DNA from: Anaerolineaceae bacterium | Lineage (GTDB): Bacteria; Chloroflexota; Anaerolineae; Anaerolineales; Anaerolineaceae | Assembly (NCBI GenBank): GCA_029265815.1 | Contig: JAJUGU010000001.1 | Location: forward strand, 248,001 to 312,000 | Length of the DNA: 64,000 nt | Reading direction: 5' to 3' | Shown here: in pieces, positions 7,056 to 15,605 of the stretch | Layout of the letters: the number at the start of each line of letters is the position of its first letter | How positions within the stretch are numbered: the stretch's first letter is position 1 | The notes under the pieces: generated by a model | Database searches by the model: none | The model's input: only the letters and a program-made list of their open reading frames with translations | Told to the model about the DNA's origin: nothing | Position numbers and translations under genes: made by a program

Positions 7056-8837
7056 ATGAAGTATTATCGCTCGCACGTTTTAGTTTGTGTCGATCCAGAG
7101 TGTCTTAAAAAAGGTGCCCATGATGTTATGGATGCCTTCCAGGATGAGTTAGTCGCCCAGGGATTGATTGATGAAGTTCAGGTTCTTGAAACATCCCGCA
7201 TTGGTGGATGCGACCACGGCCCTGAATTAATGGTCTATCCAGAAGGTGTTCATTACACCAACCTCACTCCGGATGATATGCCTTTTCTTGTCGAAGAACA
7301 TTTTCTTAAGGGGCGTATTGCTCAGAAATTCGTTGCTGAAGAAAAAGCATTCACCGATGAAGAGCTCAGCGCTCCAACTGCTAAAGAAATCCGAGTTGTC
7401 CTTCGGAACTGTGGCAAAATCGATCCAGAAAACATTGAAGACTATATAGCAGAAGATGGATACCAGGCGCTGGGAAAGGTATTAACAGAAAATACCCCTG
7501 AACAAGTCATTGAAACTGTGCTTAATTCAGGGCTTAAAGGACGTGGGGGTGCTGGTTTCCCGACAGGCAAGAAATGGGAATTTTGCCGTGCTAGTAAAGA
7601 GACCCCTAAGTATGTGATCTGCAACGCAGATGAAGGAGATCCTGGTGCATTCATGAATCGCCGAGTATTGGAAGGCGATCCACATTCGGTTATCGAAGGC
7701 ATGATCATCGCTGCGTACGCGATTGGTTCCAACCAGGGTTATGTATACTGCCGAGCTGAATATCCTATCGCTGTAAAGACGCTGCGCATCGCAATTAATC
7801 AAGCGCGCAGTATGGGATTGTTGGGTAAAAACATTCTCGGTAGCGGGTTTGATTTTGACCTTGAGGTTCGTATGGGGGCCGGTGCATTCGTATGCGGTGA
7901 AGAAACTGCCTTGATGGCCTCCATTGAGGGGAATCGCGGTGAACCTCGTCCGCGTCCTCCATTCCCTGCCGTAAAAGGTTTGTTTGCCAAGCCATCCAAC
8001 ATCAACAATGTTGAAACTTACGCAAATATTCCCCAGATCATTCTCCGCGGTGCGGATTGGTACGCAAGCATGGGAACAGAAAAATCAAAAGGAACGAAAA
8101 CCTTTGCTCTTGCAGGTGATGTCAAACATACAGGTTTGATTGAAATTCCTTTTGGTCTCACGCTGCGTGAGATCGTCTATGACGTTGGTGGTGGCATTAA
8201 GGACGATAAGAAATTTAAAGCCGTTCAAACTGGTGGCCCGATGGGTGGTTGTCTTCCTGAGGCATATCTCGACTTGCCGGTTGATTATGAAGCGATTACC
8301 AAAGCAGGGTCTATTATGGGCTCTGGTGGTTTAGTGATCATGGATGAAGATACCTGCATGGTCGATATCGCCCGCTTTTTCATGGATTTTACTCAGGATG
8401 AATCATGCGGTAAATGCACCCCTTGCCGTGTTGGTACACGACGAATCCTTGAGATCCTTGAAAGAATTTGTGCAGGTAAAGGAAAACCAGATGATATTGA
8501 AACGCTGGAATACCTTTGTGCCCAAATTCGAGAAGATAGTCTATGCGGCTTAGGTCAGGGATCCCCTAACCCCGTCGTTACCACATTAAAGCATTTCAGA
8601 GATGAATATGAAGCACATATCTTTGAAAAACGTTGCCCCGCAAAGGTTTGTAAGGCGTTGATCCGCTACGAAATCATTGATGGCATATGTACAGGCTGTA
8701 CGGTATGTGCTCGTAACTGTCCGGTAGGGGCGATCAGCGGCGAACGCCGTCAGACTCATGTGATCGATCCAGATATCTGTGTCCGCTGCGGTATTTGCAA
8801 GCAGGTTTGTAACTTTAACGCGATTGTCATTAACTAA
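7056..8837 (+). CDS. nuoF: NuoF-type flavin/NAD(H) subunit with C-terminal 2[4Fe-4S] domain, copy 1 (HydB-like)
   Basis: A 593-aa diaphorase subunit. Domain order: an N-terminal thioredoxin-like [2Fe-2S] domain (Cys11, Cys16, Cys52; the fourth expected Cys is Arg48); the FMN/NADH core with RGRGGAGFPTGKKWEF, CNADEGDPGAF and the Gly-rich GAGAFVCGEETAL; a [4Fe-4S] site ESCGKCTPCR with a distal Cys in DSLCGLGQG; and a C-terminal ferredoxin domain with two CxxCxxCxxxC motifs (CTGCTVCARNC, CVRCGICKQVC). The added N- and C-terminal cluster domains are characteristic of the HydB subunit of electron-bifurcating hydrogenases. ATG 7056 is preferred over GTG 7050 because AAAAAGG is correctly spaced only for the ATG. 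Confidence 0.94.
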   Translation: MKYYRSHVLVCVDPECLKKGAHDVMDAFQDELVAQGLIDEVQVLETSRIGGCDHGPELMVYPEGVHYTNLTPDDMPFLVEEHFLKGRIAQKFVAEEKAFTDEELSAPTAKEIRVVLRNCGKIDPENIEDYIAEDGYQALGKVLTENTPEQVIETVLNSGLKGRGGAGFPTGKKWEFCRASKETPKYVICNADEGDPGAFMNRRVLEGDPHSVIEGMIIAAYAIGSNQGYVYCRAEYPIAVKTLRIAINQARSMGLLGKNILGSGFDFDLEVRMGAGAFVCGEETALMASIEGNRGEPRPRPPFPAVKGLFAKPSNINNVETYANIPQIILRGADWYASMGTEKSKGTKTFALAGDVKHTGLIEIPFGLTLREIVYDVGGGIKDDKKFKAVQTGGPMGGCLPEAYLDLPVDYEAITKAGSIMGSGGLVIMDEDTCMVDIARFFMDFTQDESCGKCTPCRVGTRRILEILERICAGKGKPDDIETLEYLCAQIREDSLCGLGQGSPNPVVTTLKHFRDEYEAHIFEKRCPAKVCKALIRYEIIDGICTGCTVCARNCPVGAISGERRQTHVIDPDICVRCGICKQVCNFNAIVIN

Positions 8838-8893
8838 TCTATAAACTGTCAGTAATCTAACCCATCATAGACAGAAACATAGGAGGTTTTGCA

Positions 8894-9373
8894 ATGGCAG
8901 GTAATGGAAAAGATGGCAAAGTGGTGGCCAACGTAGTCAAAGCAGCAGTTGACCGTTACGGAGCCTCTCAAGACGAGTTGATACCGATTTTGAACGAAGT
9001 AAATCGCGAGATCGGGTATTTACCCGGTGAAGCACTGAATGAGATAAGTCGTCTTTTACGGGTTCCAAAAAGTCATCTGTTTTCTGTTGCCAGCTTTTAT
9101 CGGATGCTCTCGACAAAGCCACGCGGCAAGCATGTGATCCAGTTTTGTGAAAGTGCCCCTTGTCATGTAGCTGGTGGACGTGAAGTCTGGATAGCGGTCA
9201 AGGAGTATCTTAATATCGATGAGGATCAGACTACTCCTGATGGAAAATGGACGCTTCTTACTACCAGTTGTCTCGGAGTATGTGGTGTCGGTCCGGTGAT
9301 GGTCATTGATGATGACATCTATGGCAATGTTGAACCTTCGCAGGTTCCTTCGATTCTTGAAAAATATCATTAA
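8894..9373 (+). CDS. nuoE: NuoE-type [2Fe-2S] subunit, copy 2
   Basis: A 159-aa NuoE/HoxE-family subunit with ligands in CESAPC (Cys-x4-Cys) and CLGVC (Cys-x3-Cys). It shares the fold and the sequence SFYRMLSTKPRGKH with copy 1 (SFYSFFTTTPRGKH) but is clearly divergent, so this is an old duplication or separate acquisition rather than a recent copy. AGGAGG is ideally placed before the ATG. The second NuoF begins 13 bases after its stop, so the two probably form their own NADH-oxidising module. Confidence 0.92.
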   Translation: MAGNGKDGKVVANVVKAAVDRYGASQDELIPILNEVNREIGYLPGEALNEISRLLRVPKSHLFSVASFYRMLSTKPRGKHVIQFCESAPCHVAGGREVWIAVKEYLNIDEDQTTPDGKWTLLTTSCLGVCGVGPVMVIDDDIYGNVEPSQVPSILEKYH

Positions 9374-9386
9374 ACAGGAGACAATA

Positions 9387-11021
9387 ATGAAAGCCTTTCG
9401 CTCAATGGTTCTAGTCTCCAGCGATCCAACAAGTATCGAACGTGGAGCTAAAGATGTATTTCAGGCTCTCCAGGCTGAAATTTCAGCTTTTGGGTTGGAA
9501 AATGAAATTTCATTGACGATGGTTGGTGATGTTGGACGGCATGATGCAGCACCACTGGTAATCGTATACCCAGAAGCTGTGATTTATGGACCAGTAAAGA
9601 AAGAAGACGTGCATTATCTGGTCGAAGAACACCTGTATAAGGGCAGGATTGCCTCATCGTTTCAGGCTCCGGTGAAAGAACTTTCCGGAAAGATTGCGTG
9701 GCTTTCTTCTCGCAAGGGCACCTTACCTGCCGAGCAGCGTATCGTCCTTGAACGAGCTGGAGTCATTGATCCCAATTCTATTGATGATTACATTATCCAT
9801 GATGGGTATCAGGCTCTGGCAAAAGCGGTTACAGAAATGACACCTGAAGAAATCTACACAACCCTTGAAAAATCAGGGTTACGTGGACGTGGCGGTGCAG
9901 GATTTCCAACCGGAACCAAATGGAAATTTGTGCACAAAGCTCAGGGCGACAAGAAATTTGTCATTTGCAATGCAGATGAAAGTGAACCAGGTACTTTTAA
10001 AGATAGACTGATTCTCGAGGGAGACCCGCACTCAATCATTGAAGCACTGGCGATCGCTGCTTATACCGTAGGGGCAGATGAAGGTTACCTCTATATCCGC
10101 GGCGAATATAGCATTGCACAGGAAAGAGTAATGATTGCCATCGCTCAGGCCAAAGAAATGGGATTCCTCGGTAAGAATATCTTTGGAACCAAGTTCAACT
10201 TTGATCTGCACGTACATAGCGGAGCTGGAGCTTATATCTGTGGCGAAGAGACAGCCCTTATTGAATCCATTGAGGGCAAACGTGGTGAACCGCGGGCTCG
10301 CCCGCCTTATCCAACCACACATGGGCTCTGGGGAAAACCTACCCTGGTAAACAATGTCGAAACACTCGCTAATGTTGCACCGATCATCCGTAATGGACCA
10401 GATTGGTACCGAAGTTTCGGCCCTGCTTCCAGCCCTGGCACTAAAGTCTACACAATCCTCGGTAATGTCAACATGACGGGTTTGATCGAAGTACCGATGG
10501 GTATCACATTGCGTGAAGTGATAGCAATTTACGGTAAAGGAATGAAGAACGGTAAAACATTTAAACTCGCTCAAACAGGCGGTTCTTCCGGTTCAATCAT
10601 ACCGGCAAGCCTGCAAGACACGCCGATGGATTTCGATTCCTTTGCAAAAGCCGGTGTTGCACTTGGATCAGGTGCACTTCTGATCTGCGATGAAGATACT
10701 TGCGTTGTCGATCTAACAAAAGTGCTATTGAACTTTTTCCGCAAAGAATCTTGCGGAAAATGCAATCCCTGTCGTATTGGTAATCAACGCGCGTATGAAA
10801 TATTAACGAATATCTCAGAAGGAACTGGCAAGATCAAAGACCTCGACGACTTAATGGTCTTAAGTGACAACCTCTACCAGCTGTCAAATTGCGGATTGGG
10901 ACAGACTGCCGGCGCGCCAATTCGGGATATCTTAAATTACTTCAGAGCAGAAGTTGAAGCCCATATCAGATTGAAAGTATGCCCAACGGGAATCTGCCCG
11001 ATGAGCGGAAAACGAATTTAG
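9387..11021 (+). CDS. nuoF: NuoF-type flavin/NAD(H) subunit, copy 2 (HoxF-like, no C-terminal ferredoxin domain)
   Basis: A 544-aa diaphorase subunit. The FMN/NADH core is intact (RGRGGAGFPTGTKWKF, CNADESEPGTFKDR, GAGAYICGEETAL) and so is the [4Fe-4S] site (ESCGKCNPCR, distal Cys in LSNCGLGQ). The N-terminal thioredoxin-like domain is retained but has no cluster cysteines: the positions equivalent to Cys11, Cys16 and Cys52 of copy 1 are Ser, Thr and His. The protein ends just after the core, lacking the two [4Fe-4S] clusters of copy 1. The start at 9387 has CAGGAG seven bases upstream; the frame extends 81 bases further into nuoE without support. Confidence 0.93.
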   Translation: MKAFRSMVLVSSDPTSIERGAKDVFQALQAEISAFGLENEISLTMVGDVGRHDAAPLVIVYPEAVIYGPVKKEDVHYLVEEHLYKGRIASSFQAPVKELSGKIAWLSSRKGTLPAEQRIVLERAGVIDPNSIDDYIIHDGYQALAKAVTEMTPEEIYTTLEKSGLRGRGGAGFPTGTKWKFVHKAQGDKKFVICNADESEPGTFKDRLILEGDPHSIIEALAIAAYTVGADEGYLYIRGEYSIAQERVMIAIAQAKEMGFLGKNIFGTKFNFDLHVHSGAGAYICGEETALIESIEGKRGEPRARPPYPTTHGLWGKPTLVNNVETLANVAPIIRNGPDWYRSFGPASSPGTKVYTILGNVNMTGLIEVPMGITLREVIAIYGKGMKNGKTFKLAQTGGSSGSIIPASLQDTPMDFDSFAKAGVALGSGALLICDEDTCVVDLTKVLLNFFRKESCGKCNPCRIGNQRAYEILTNISEGTGKIKDLDDLMVLSDNLYQLSNCGLGQTAGAPIRDILNYFRAEVEAHIRLKVCPTGICPMSGKRI

Positions 11022-11046
11022 ACTTTTTACTAGGAGAGATTCGATA

Positions 11047-12999
11047 ATGGTCACACTGACTATCGATGGAAAAAAGATTGAAGTTCCTGAAGGTACTACC
11101 GTTTTACGCGCTGCTCAAAGCGCTGGGGTCGATATTCCTACCCTTTGCGATCATCCACACCTGACACCATATGGGGGCTGCCGTCTATGTTTGGTGGAAG
11201 TTGAAGGCGCGCGTACACTGCAACCCTCATGTACAATGCCAGTCAGCAATAATATGGTTGTCAAAACCAATACGAAAAAAGTATTGGATGCTCGCAAATT
11301 CGTTCTTACCTTAATTTTCAGTGAACGCAACCATTTTTGTCCTTATTGCCAGGTAAGCGGCGGAGATTGTGAACTCCAGAACGCAGCCTATCACGAAGGA
11401 ATGACCCACTGGCCTTTGCAGCCAAACTGGCAACCTTATCCAGTTGATGCCTCACATCCATATATTATTCTTGAAAACAATCGTTGTATCCTTTGCCGGC
11501 GCTGTGTCCGTGCATGCGGTGAATTGATTGGAAACTTTACACTAGGTTTTGAGGAACGTGGTGCCAAAAGTATACTGGTAGCAGATACTGGCATTCCTTT
11601 GGGCGAAAGCACATGCGTTTCCTGTGGCGCGTGCGTCCAGGTCTGCCCAACCGGAGCTCTCATTGACCGCTGGAGTGCCTATCGCGGACATGATGTAGCA
11701 CTTGACAGTACCCAAACCATTTGTGTCGGTTGTTCTGTGGGTTGTGGAATCAAAGTGTTTACACGTGACAATAACCTTGTCAGAATTGATGGCGATTGGG
11801 ATGCCTCAATCAATGGAGGTGTTTTGTGTGAAATTGGTCATTTCGAACCCATGACAGAGAAATGCGATCGAATTCACACCCCCATGGTGCGGAAGAATGG
11901 ATCATTGAAAGCAGCAACCTGGGAAGAAGCTCTCACAGCCGCTTCTGAAGGTCTTCAATCTCTCAAGGGGAAACCAAGATCAAGTATTGCAGCGTTAATT
12001 TCCACCCGTCAACCAGTCGAAACGATCCATAATTTTAAACAACTCTTTGAGAATCACCTTGGTGCGGCACTGGTTACTTCCACAGAAGAGGGTTACTACA
12101 CATCATTTTCATCCCTTGCAGCAGAATCCACAGGAAAACCCTTTGAAGGAAAACTATCAGATATCCATAACAGTGATAGTGTGATGGTGTTTGAGGCTGA
12201 TCCTCTCAAAGATCATCAAGTTGCAGGCTTCTTTATCAAACGTAAATTGCCATCAGGATTAAAATTGCTTGTCATTGACAAATCGGAAAATGCTCTTGAC
12301 AAAGCTGCCAACAAAGCGCTTAAGCCTGGTAAGTGTACCTATGAGGATGTTTTTAAGGCTTTAACTGCTGCCGTGGTTAAACTAGGATTGGCAAAAGGGA
12401 AGACAGCAATCAAAGCAGATGAACTTCACTCTCTTGCCGAAAAGACCGGCCTAACGACTGATGATTATCTAGATACAGCATACGTAATTGCCGCCGCTGA
12501 ACGACCAGTAATTGTCTATGAAAGCACTGAAAACATAGCTTCTCTAAAAGAATTTGCAGCTTTGGTTGGTGCAAAACTTGTGGGTCTTAAGGGTGGTGCC
12601 AACAGCCTTGCCGCAGCCCAATTAAACCTTGATAAATCATACAAATCTGATGGGTTCAAGGCTGCATTTATAGCTCTTGGTGATGATGAACTTTCCCAAA
12701 AGATGGTCAAAGAATTGGAAAGTATCCCCTTTAAGATAGTCCAGGCTAGCTATGCTTCATCAGCCACAGCCATGGCAGATGTCGTCTTCCCCTCTACGAC
12801 CTGGCTGGAGCAGGGTGGCCATTATGTCAACCTCGAAGGTACTGTTCAAGAAGCCTTCCAATCAATCAAACCTGCCGAAGAAATAAAGACCATTGGCGAC
12901 ACTCTTATTGCCCTTTCCACCAAGTTAGGAATCAACCTCGACGGTGATTGGACAAAAGAATTGTACAGACGTATTTCGCCCGTTGAAATTGCACGTTGA
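11047..12999 (+). CDS. NuoG/HoxU-like iron-sulfur subunit with degenerate molybdopterin-oxidoreductase domain
   Basis: A 650-aa electron-transfer subunit. Order: plant-type [2Fe-2S] (Cys34, Cys45, Cys48, Cys62); a His-ligated [4Fe-4S] site (His96, Cys98, Cys101, Cys108; Cys101 and Cys108 are six residues apart, one more than usual); a double [4Fe-4S] ferredoxin region (CILCRRCVRAC, CVSCGACVQVC); a further four-Cys [4Fe-4S] site (CVGCSVGC plus LCEIG); then ~370 residues of a molybdopterin-oxidoreductase fold without obvious cofactor ligands. It would carry electrons between the NuoEF modules and the hydrogenase small subunit. It is longer than HoxU (~240 aa) and resembles NuoG or the HydA-type linker subunit of bifurcating [NiFe] enzymes. 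TAGGAGAG precedes the ATG. Confidence 0.9.
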   Translation: MVTLTIDGKKIEVPEGTTVLRAAQSAGVDIPTLCDHPHLTPYGGCRLCLVEVEGARTLQPSCTMPVSNNMVVKTNTKKVLDARKFVLTLIFSERNHFCPYCQVSGGDCELQNAAYHEGMTHWPLQPNWQPYPVDASHPYIILENNRCILCRRCVRACGELIGNFTLGFEERGAKSILVADTGIPLGESTCVSCGACVQVCPTGALIDRWSAYRGHDVALDSTQTICVGCSVGCGIKVFTRDNNLVRIDGDWDASINGGVLCEIGHFEPMTEKCDRIHTPMVRKNGSLKAATWEEALTAASEGLQSLKGKPRSSIAALISTRQPVETIHNFKQLFENHLGAALVTSTEEGYYTSFSSLAAESTGKPFEGKLSDIHNSDSVMVFEADPLKDHQVAGFFIKRKLPSGLKLLVIDKSENALDKAANKALKPGKCTYEDVFKALTAAVVKLGLAKGKTAIKADELHSLAEKTGLTTDDYLDTAYVIAAAERPVIVYESTENIASLKEFAALVGAKLVGLKGGANSLAAAQLNLDKSYKSDGFKAAFIALGDDELSQKMVKELESIPFKIVQASYASSATAMADVVFPSTTWLEQGGHYVNLEGTVQEAFQSIKPAEEIKTIGDTLIALSTKLGINLDGDWTKELYRRISPVEIAR

Positions 13000-13034
13000 T
13001 TATCAGTAAAATTGTAGAAAGATAAGGAGAGATC

Positions 13035-13577
13035 ATGGCAAAACCTAAAGTCTCAACAGATTGGATGGCCGGATGCGCAGGGTGTCACATGTCCTTATTG
13101 GACATGGATGAACGTATCGCAAAGATTGCAGAACTTGTGGATTTACGTTCCACTCCAATTACCGACTTAAAAGTTCCTGATGAATCTGGTGTAGATGTTG
13201 GTGTTCTTGAAGGTGGTATCAACAATACCTCTAACGAAGAAGTAGCGCATCGGATGCGTTCTCGCTGTAAGATTCTGGTAGCTTTGGGTGATTGCGCAGT
13301 TTTTGGTGGAGTTCCTGCTATGCGCAACTTTTTTACGATCGAGGAATCACTACGGCGGGCATATATCGAATCAGAAAGCACCGACGCCAGCGGAAAAATT
13401 CCAAGTGACCCTGAATTGTGTAAACCTACCAGGGTACGTGCTTTACATGAGGTTGTACCAGTAGATGTGTTTGTTCCGGGCTGCCCCCCAAGTGCTGATA
13501 CGATTTTTTATGTGTTAAGTGAACTTGCCCAGGGACGAATTCCCGACGTTAAAGACGATAAACTTTCCTGGTATTAA
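13035..13577 (+). CDS. hoxY: [NiFe] hydrogenase small subunit (group 3, HoxY/HydS-like)
   Basis: A 180-aa cytoplasmic small subunit carrying the proximal [4Fe-4S] cluster. Ligand cysteines are Cys14 and Cys17 (GCAGCH), the Cys in ALGDCAVFGG and the Cys in PGCPPS. There is no twin-arginine signal and no extra C-terminal cluster domain, which distinguishes it from membrane uptake enzymes and fits group 3. It pairs with the large subunit 16 bases downstream. A well-spaced GGAGAG precedes the ATG. Confidence 0.94.
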   Translation: MAKPKVSTDWMAGCAGCHMSLLDMDERIAKIAELVDLRSTPITDLKVPDESGVDVGVLEGGINNTSNEEVAHRMRSRCKILVALGDCAVFGGVPAMRNFFTIEESLRRAYIESESTDASGKIPSDPELCKPTRVRALHEVVPVDVFVPGCPPSADTIFYVLSELAQGRIPDVKDDKLSWY

Positions 13578-13593
13578 TATTAGGAGGATCTGA

Positions 13594-15021
13594 ATGGTAG
13601 CACAAAAAATAACAATTGAACCTGTGACCAGAATTGAAGGTCATGCTAAGGTCACGATTCGTTTGAACGAAGCCGGGAAAGTGGATCACGCATATTTTCA
13701 TGTAAATGAATTCCGTGGTTTCGAAAAGTTCTGCGAAGGCCGCATGGTATTTGAGATGCCGCTGATCACCCCAAGAATATGTGGCATCTGCCCCGTAAGT
13801 CATCATCTCGCCTCTGCCAAAGCCGGTGATGATGCCCTGGGTGCGCCTCCTCCACGACCTGCTGCTCTTCTGCGCGAATTGATGCACATGGGACAAATCG
13901 TGCAAAGCCATGGCATGCACTTCTTTGAACTTGCCGGCCCAGATCTTTTGCTTGGTTTCGATGCTGACCCTGCTATACGAAACGCAGTTGGTTTGCTCCA
14001 GGCAAATCCAGAATTGACTGTAAAAGCTGTCAATTTAAGAAAATGGGGACAGGAGATCATTCGCATCCTTGGAGGCAGAAGAGTTCACCCATCATTTGCC
14101 GTTCCTGGGGGGGTTAATAAAGCGCTAACCAAAGAAGAACGCGATTTGATTCTCTCAGGTTATGACGAAGTCATTGCGACGATTAAAACTGGAATCGCGA
14201 TTATGAATGATTGGGCTAACCGTAATATAGAGGACATCAACAAATTTGCTGTTCTAGAAAGCGGTTACTTTGGCCTTGTCAAACCCGGGAATACACTCGA
14301 ACTTTATGATGGAGATATTCGACTGATCGATTCAACAGGAATAGAACTCGAGAAATTCGATCCGAGAAACTATCTCGATTACATTGCCGAGCACGTTGAA
14401 GACTGGTCTTACCTCAAATTCCCCTATTATAAGAAAATGGGATATCCACAGGGAGTCTATCGAGTCGGTCCACTTGGCAGATTGAATGCTTCAGATCAGA
14501 TTTCCACACCAATGGCCAATGAAGAATTGAAAAAATTCAAACTTATTAATGGTGAAAAGCCAGTTGGTAACACCCTCCACTATCATACAGCTCGCTTAAT
14601 TGAAACACTTTATGCTGCCGAGAATGTTAAAGCCCTTTTGGATGATCCTGATATCCTCAGTAAGGAGATCCTCAATACCTGCCGTAATCCCAAACCTCAA
14701 GGTGTTGGAGTCATTGAAGCTCCGCGCGGTACCCTCATTCATCATTATTGGGTGAAAGATAACGGTCAAATTGAAAAAGTAAACCTGATCGTCTCCACGG
14801 GGCACAATAATTGGGCTATGAGCGAATCAGTTGATAGTGTGGCTAAGACCTATATTACCGGACCTGAGATTACCGAGGGTATTCTCAATCGGGTTGAAGC
14901 AGCCATTCGTGCACACGATCCTTGCCTTTCCTGCTCCACCCATGCTGTTGGGCAAATGCCAATAATTGTCGAAATCCGTGACTCTGAAGAGCAGTTAATC
15001 AGAACACTCAGGCGGGATTAA
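13594..15021 (+). CDS. hoxH: [NiFe] hydrogenase large subunit (group 3, HoxH/HydL-like)
   Basis: A 475-aa catalytic subunit that binds the NiFe(CN)2CO centre and interconverts H2 with protons and electrons. The four nickel ligands are present: Cys63 and Cys66 in [11 protein letters not shown] and Cys444 and Cys447 in DPCLSCSTH. His450 is followed by a 25-residue tail (beginning AVGQMP) that the maturation endopeptidase is expected to remove. The tail and the DPCxSCxTH form are typical of cytoplasmic group 3 enzymes. AGGAGG precedes the ATG. The partner is the small subunit just upstream; the endopeptidase gene follows after a hairpin. Confidence 0.96.
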   Translation: MVAQKITIEPVTRIEGHAKVTIRLNEAGKVDHAYFHVNEFRGFEKFCEGRMVFEMPLITPRICGICPVSHHLASAKAGDDALGAPPPRPAALLRELMHMGQIVQSHGMHFFELAGPDLLLGFDADPAIRNAVGLLQANPELTVKAVNLRKWGQEIIRILGGRRVHPSFAVPGGVNKALTKEERDLILSGYDEVIATIKTGIAIMNDWANRNIEDINKFAVLESGYFGLVKPGNTLELYDGDIRLIDSTGIELEKFDPRNYLDYIAEHVEDWSYLKFPYYKKMGYPQGVYRVGPLGRLNASDQISTPMANEELKKFKLINGEKPVGNTLHYHTARLIETLYAAENVKALLDDPDILSKEILNTCRNPKPQGVGVIEAPRGTLIHHYWVKDNGQIEKVNLIVSTGHNNWAMSESVDSVAKTYITGPEITEGILNRVEAAIRAHDPCLSCSTHAVGQMPIIVEIRDSEEQLIRTLRRD

Positions 15022-15042
15022 GACATAAGAATCAATGATAAT

Positions 15043-15081
15043 GTAAAGCGATGGCAGGTCGTAAACTTGTCATCGCTTTAC
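15043..15081 (+). promoter_or_regulatory. Stem-loop between the hydrogenase large subunit and its endopeptidase gene
   Basis: A perfect 11-bp stem, gtaaagcgatg (15043-15053) with catcgctttac (15071-15081), encloses a 17-base loop. No T-run follows, so it is more likely an mRNA-stabilising or processing hairpin than a full terminator. The endopeptidase ATG is 18 bases downstream of the stem. Confidence 0.6.
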
Positions 15082-15099
15082 TGCGAATAGGAGGATCGA

Positions 15100-15582
15100 A
15101 TGCGAACACTGGTGTTAGGCTATGGAAACCGTGATCGGCAAGATGATGGAGTCGCCTGGCATTTATTGGCTGAAATTAGAAAACGTTTGGGGTTCAAGGA
15201 ACCTTACTTGATCGATGAATCATTTGAATCACAAGATTCTTTGATTTTTGTTTTCCAACTTCAATTAATGCCAGAAATAGCGGAAGAAATCTCTCCATTT
15301 GACCGAATCTGCTTTTTAGATGCCCATACGGGTTCTATCCCTGAAGAAATCCATTGCGAGAATTTATCTGCCGTTTATCAACATTCTCCTCTCACCCACC
15401 ACCTGACAGCGAGTTCTTTGCTTTCTATCCTCCAAACCATTTATCATAAAACACCAGAGGCAATATTAGTATCAGTTCGGGGAAAAGAATTTGGATACTC
15501 TCCTGACCTTTCTTCTGAAACAGCGAAACTAATTCCACAGGCAGCGCAAATCGTAATTGATTGGATTTCTAAAGAGAAATAG
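15100..15582 (+). CDS. hoxW: Hydrogenase maturation endopeptidase (HoxW/HyaD family)
   Basis: A 160-aa protease that clips the C-terminal tail of the hydrogenase large subunit after nickel insertion. The family signature is present as LGYGNRDRQDDGVA, with Asp16 as the expected nickel ligand, plus the FLDAH segment and a later His (LTHHLTA), which complete the usual Asp/Asp/His metal site. The length is normal for the family. AGGAGG precedes the ATG. Its position after the large subunit gene indicates that as its substrate. Confidence 0.92.
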   Translation: MRTLVLGYGNRDRQDDGVAWHLLAEIRKRLGFKEPYLIDESFESQDSLIFVFQLQLMPEIAEEISPFDRICFLDAHTGSIPEEIHCENLSAVYQHSPLTHHLTASSLLSILQTIYHKTPEAILVSVRGKEFGYSPDLSSETAKLIPQAAQIVIDWISKEK

Positions 15583-15605
15583 AATTAAAAGAGCGGGGGT
15601 TAATT

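Noticed and set aside
9306-9386. N-terminal extension of NuoF copy 2
   Set aside because: It overlaps the end of nuoE copy 2 in another frame; CAGGAG supports ATG 9387.
10032-10574. 180-aa open frame on the minus strand
   Set aside because: It lies wholly antisense to the conserved core of NuoF copy 2 and has no family features.
5530-13577. Respiratory complex I (nuo operon)
   Set aside because: Only E, F and G-like subunits occur, duplicated and followed by [NiFe] subunits; no nuoA-D or nuoH-N membrane genes are present.
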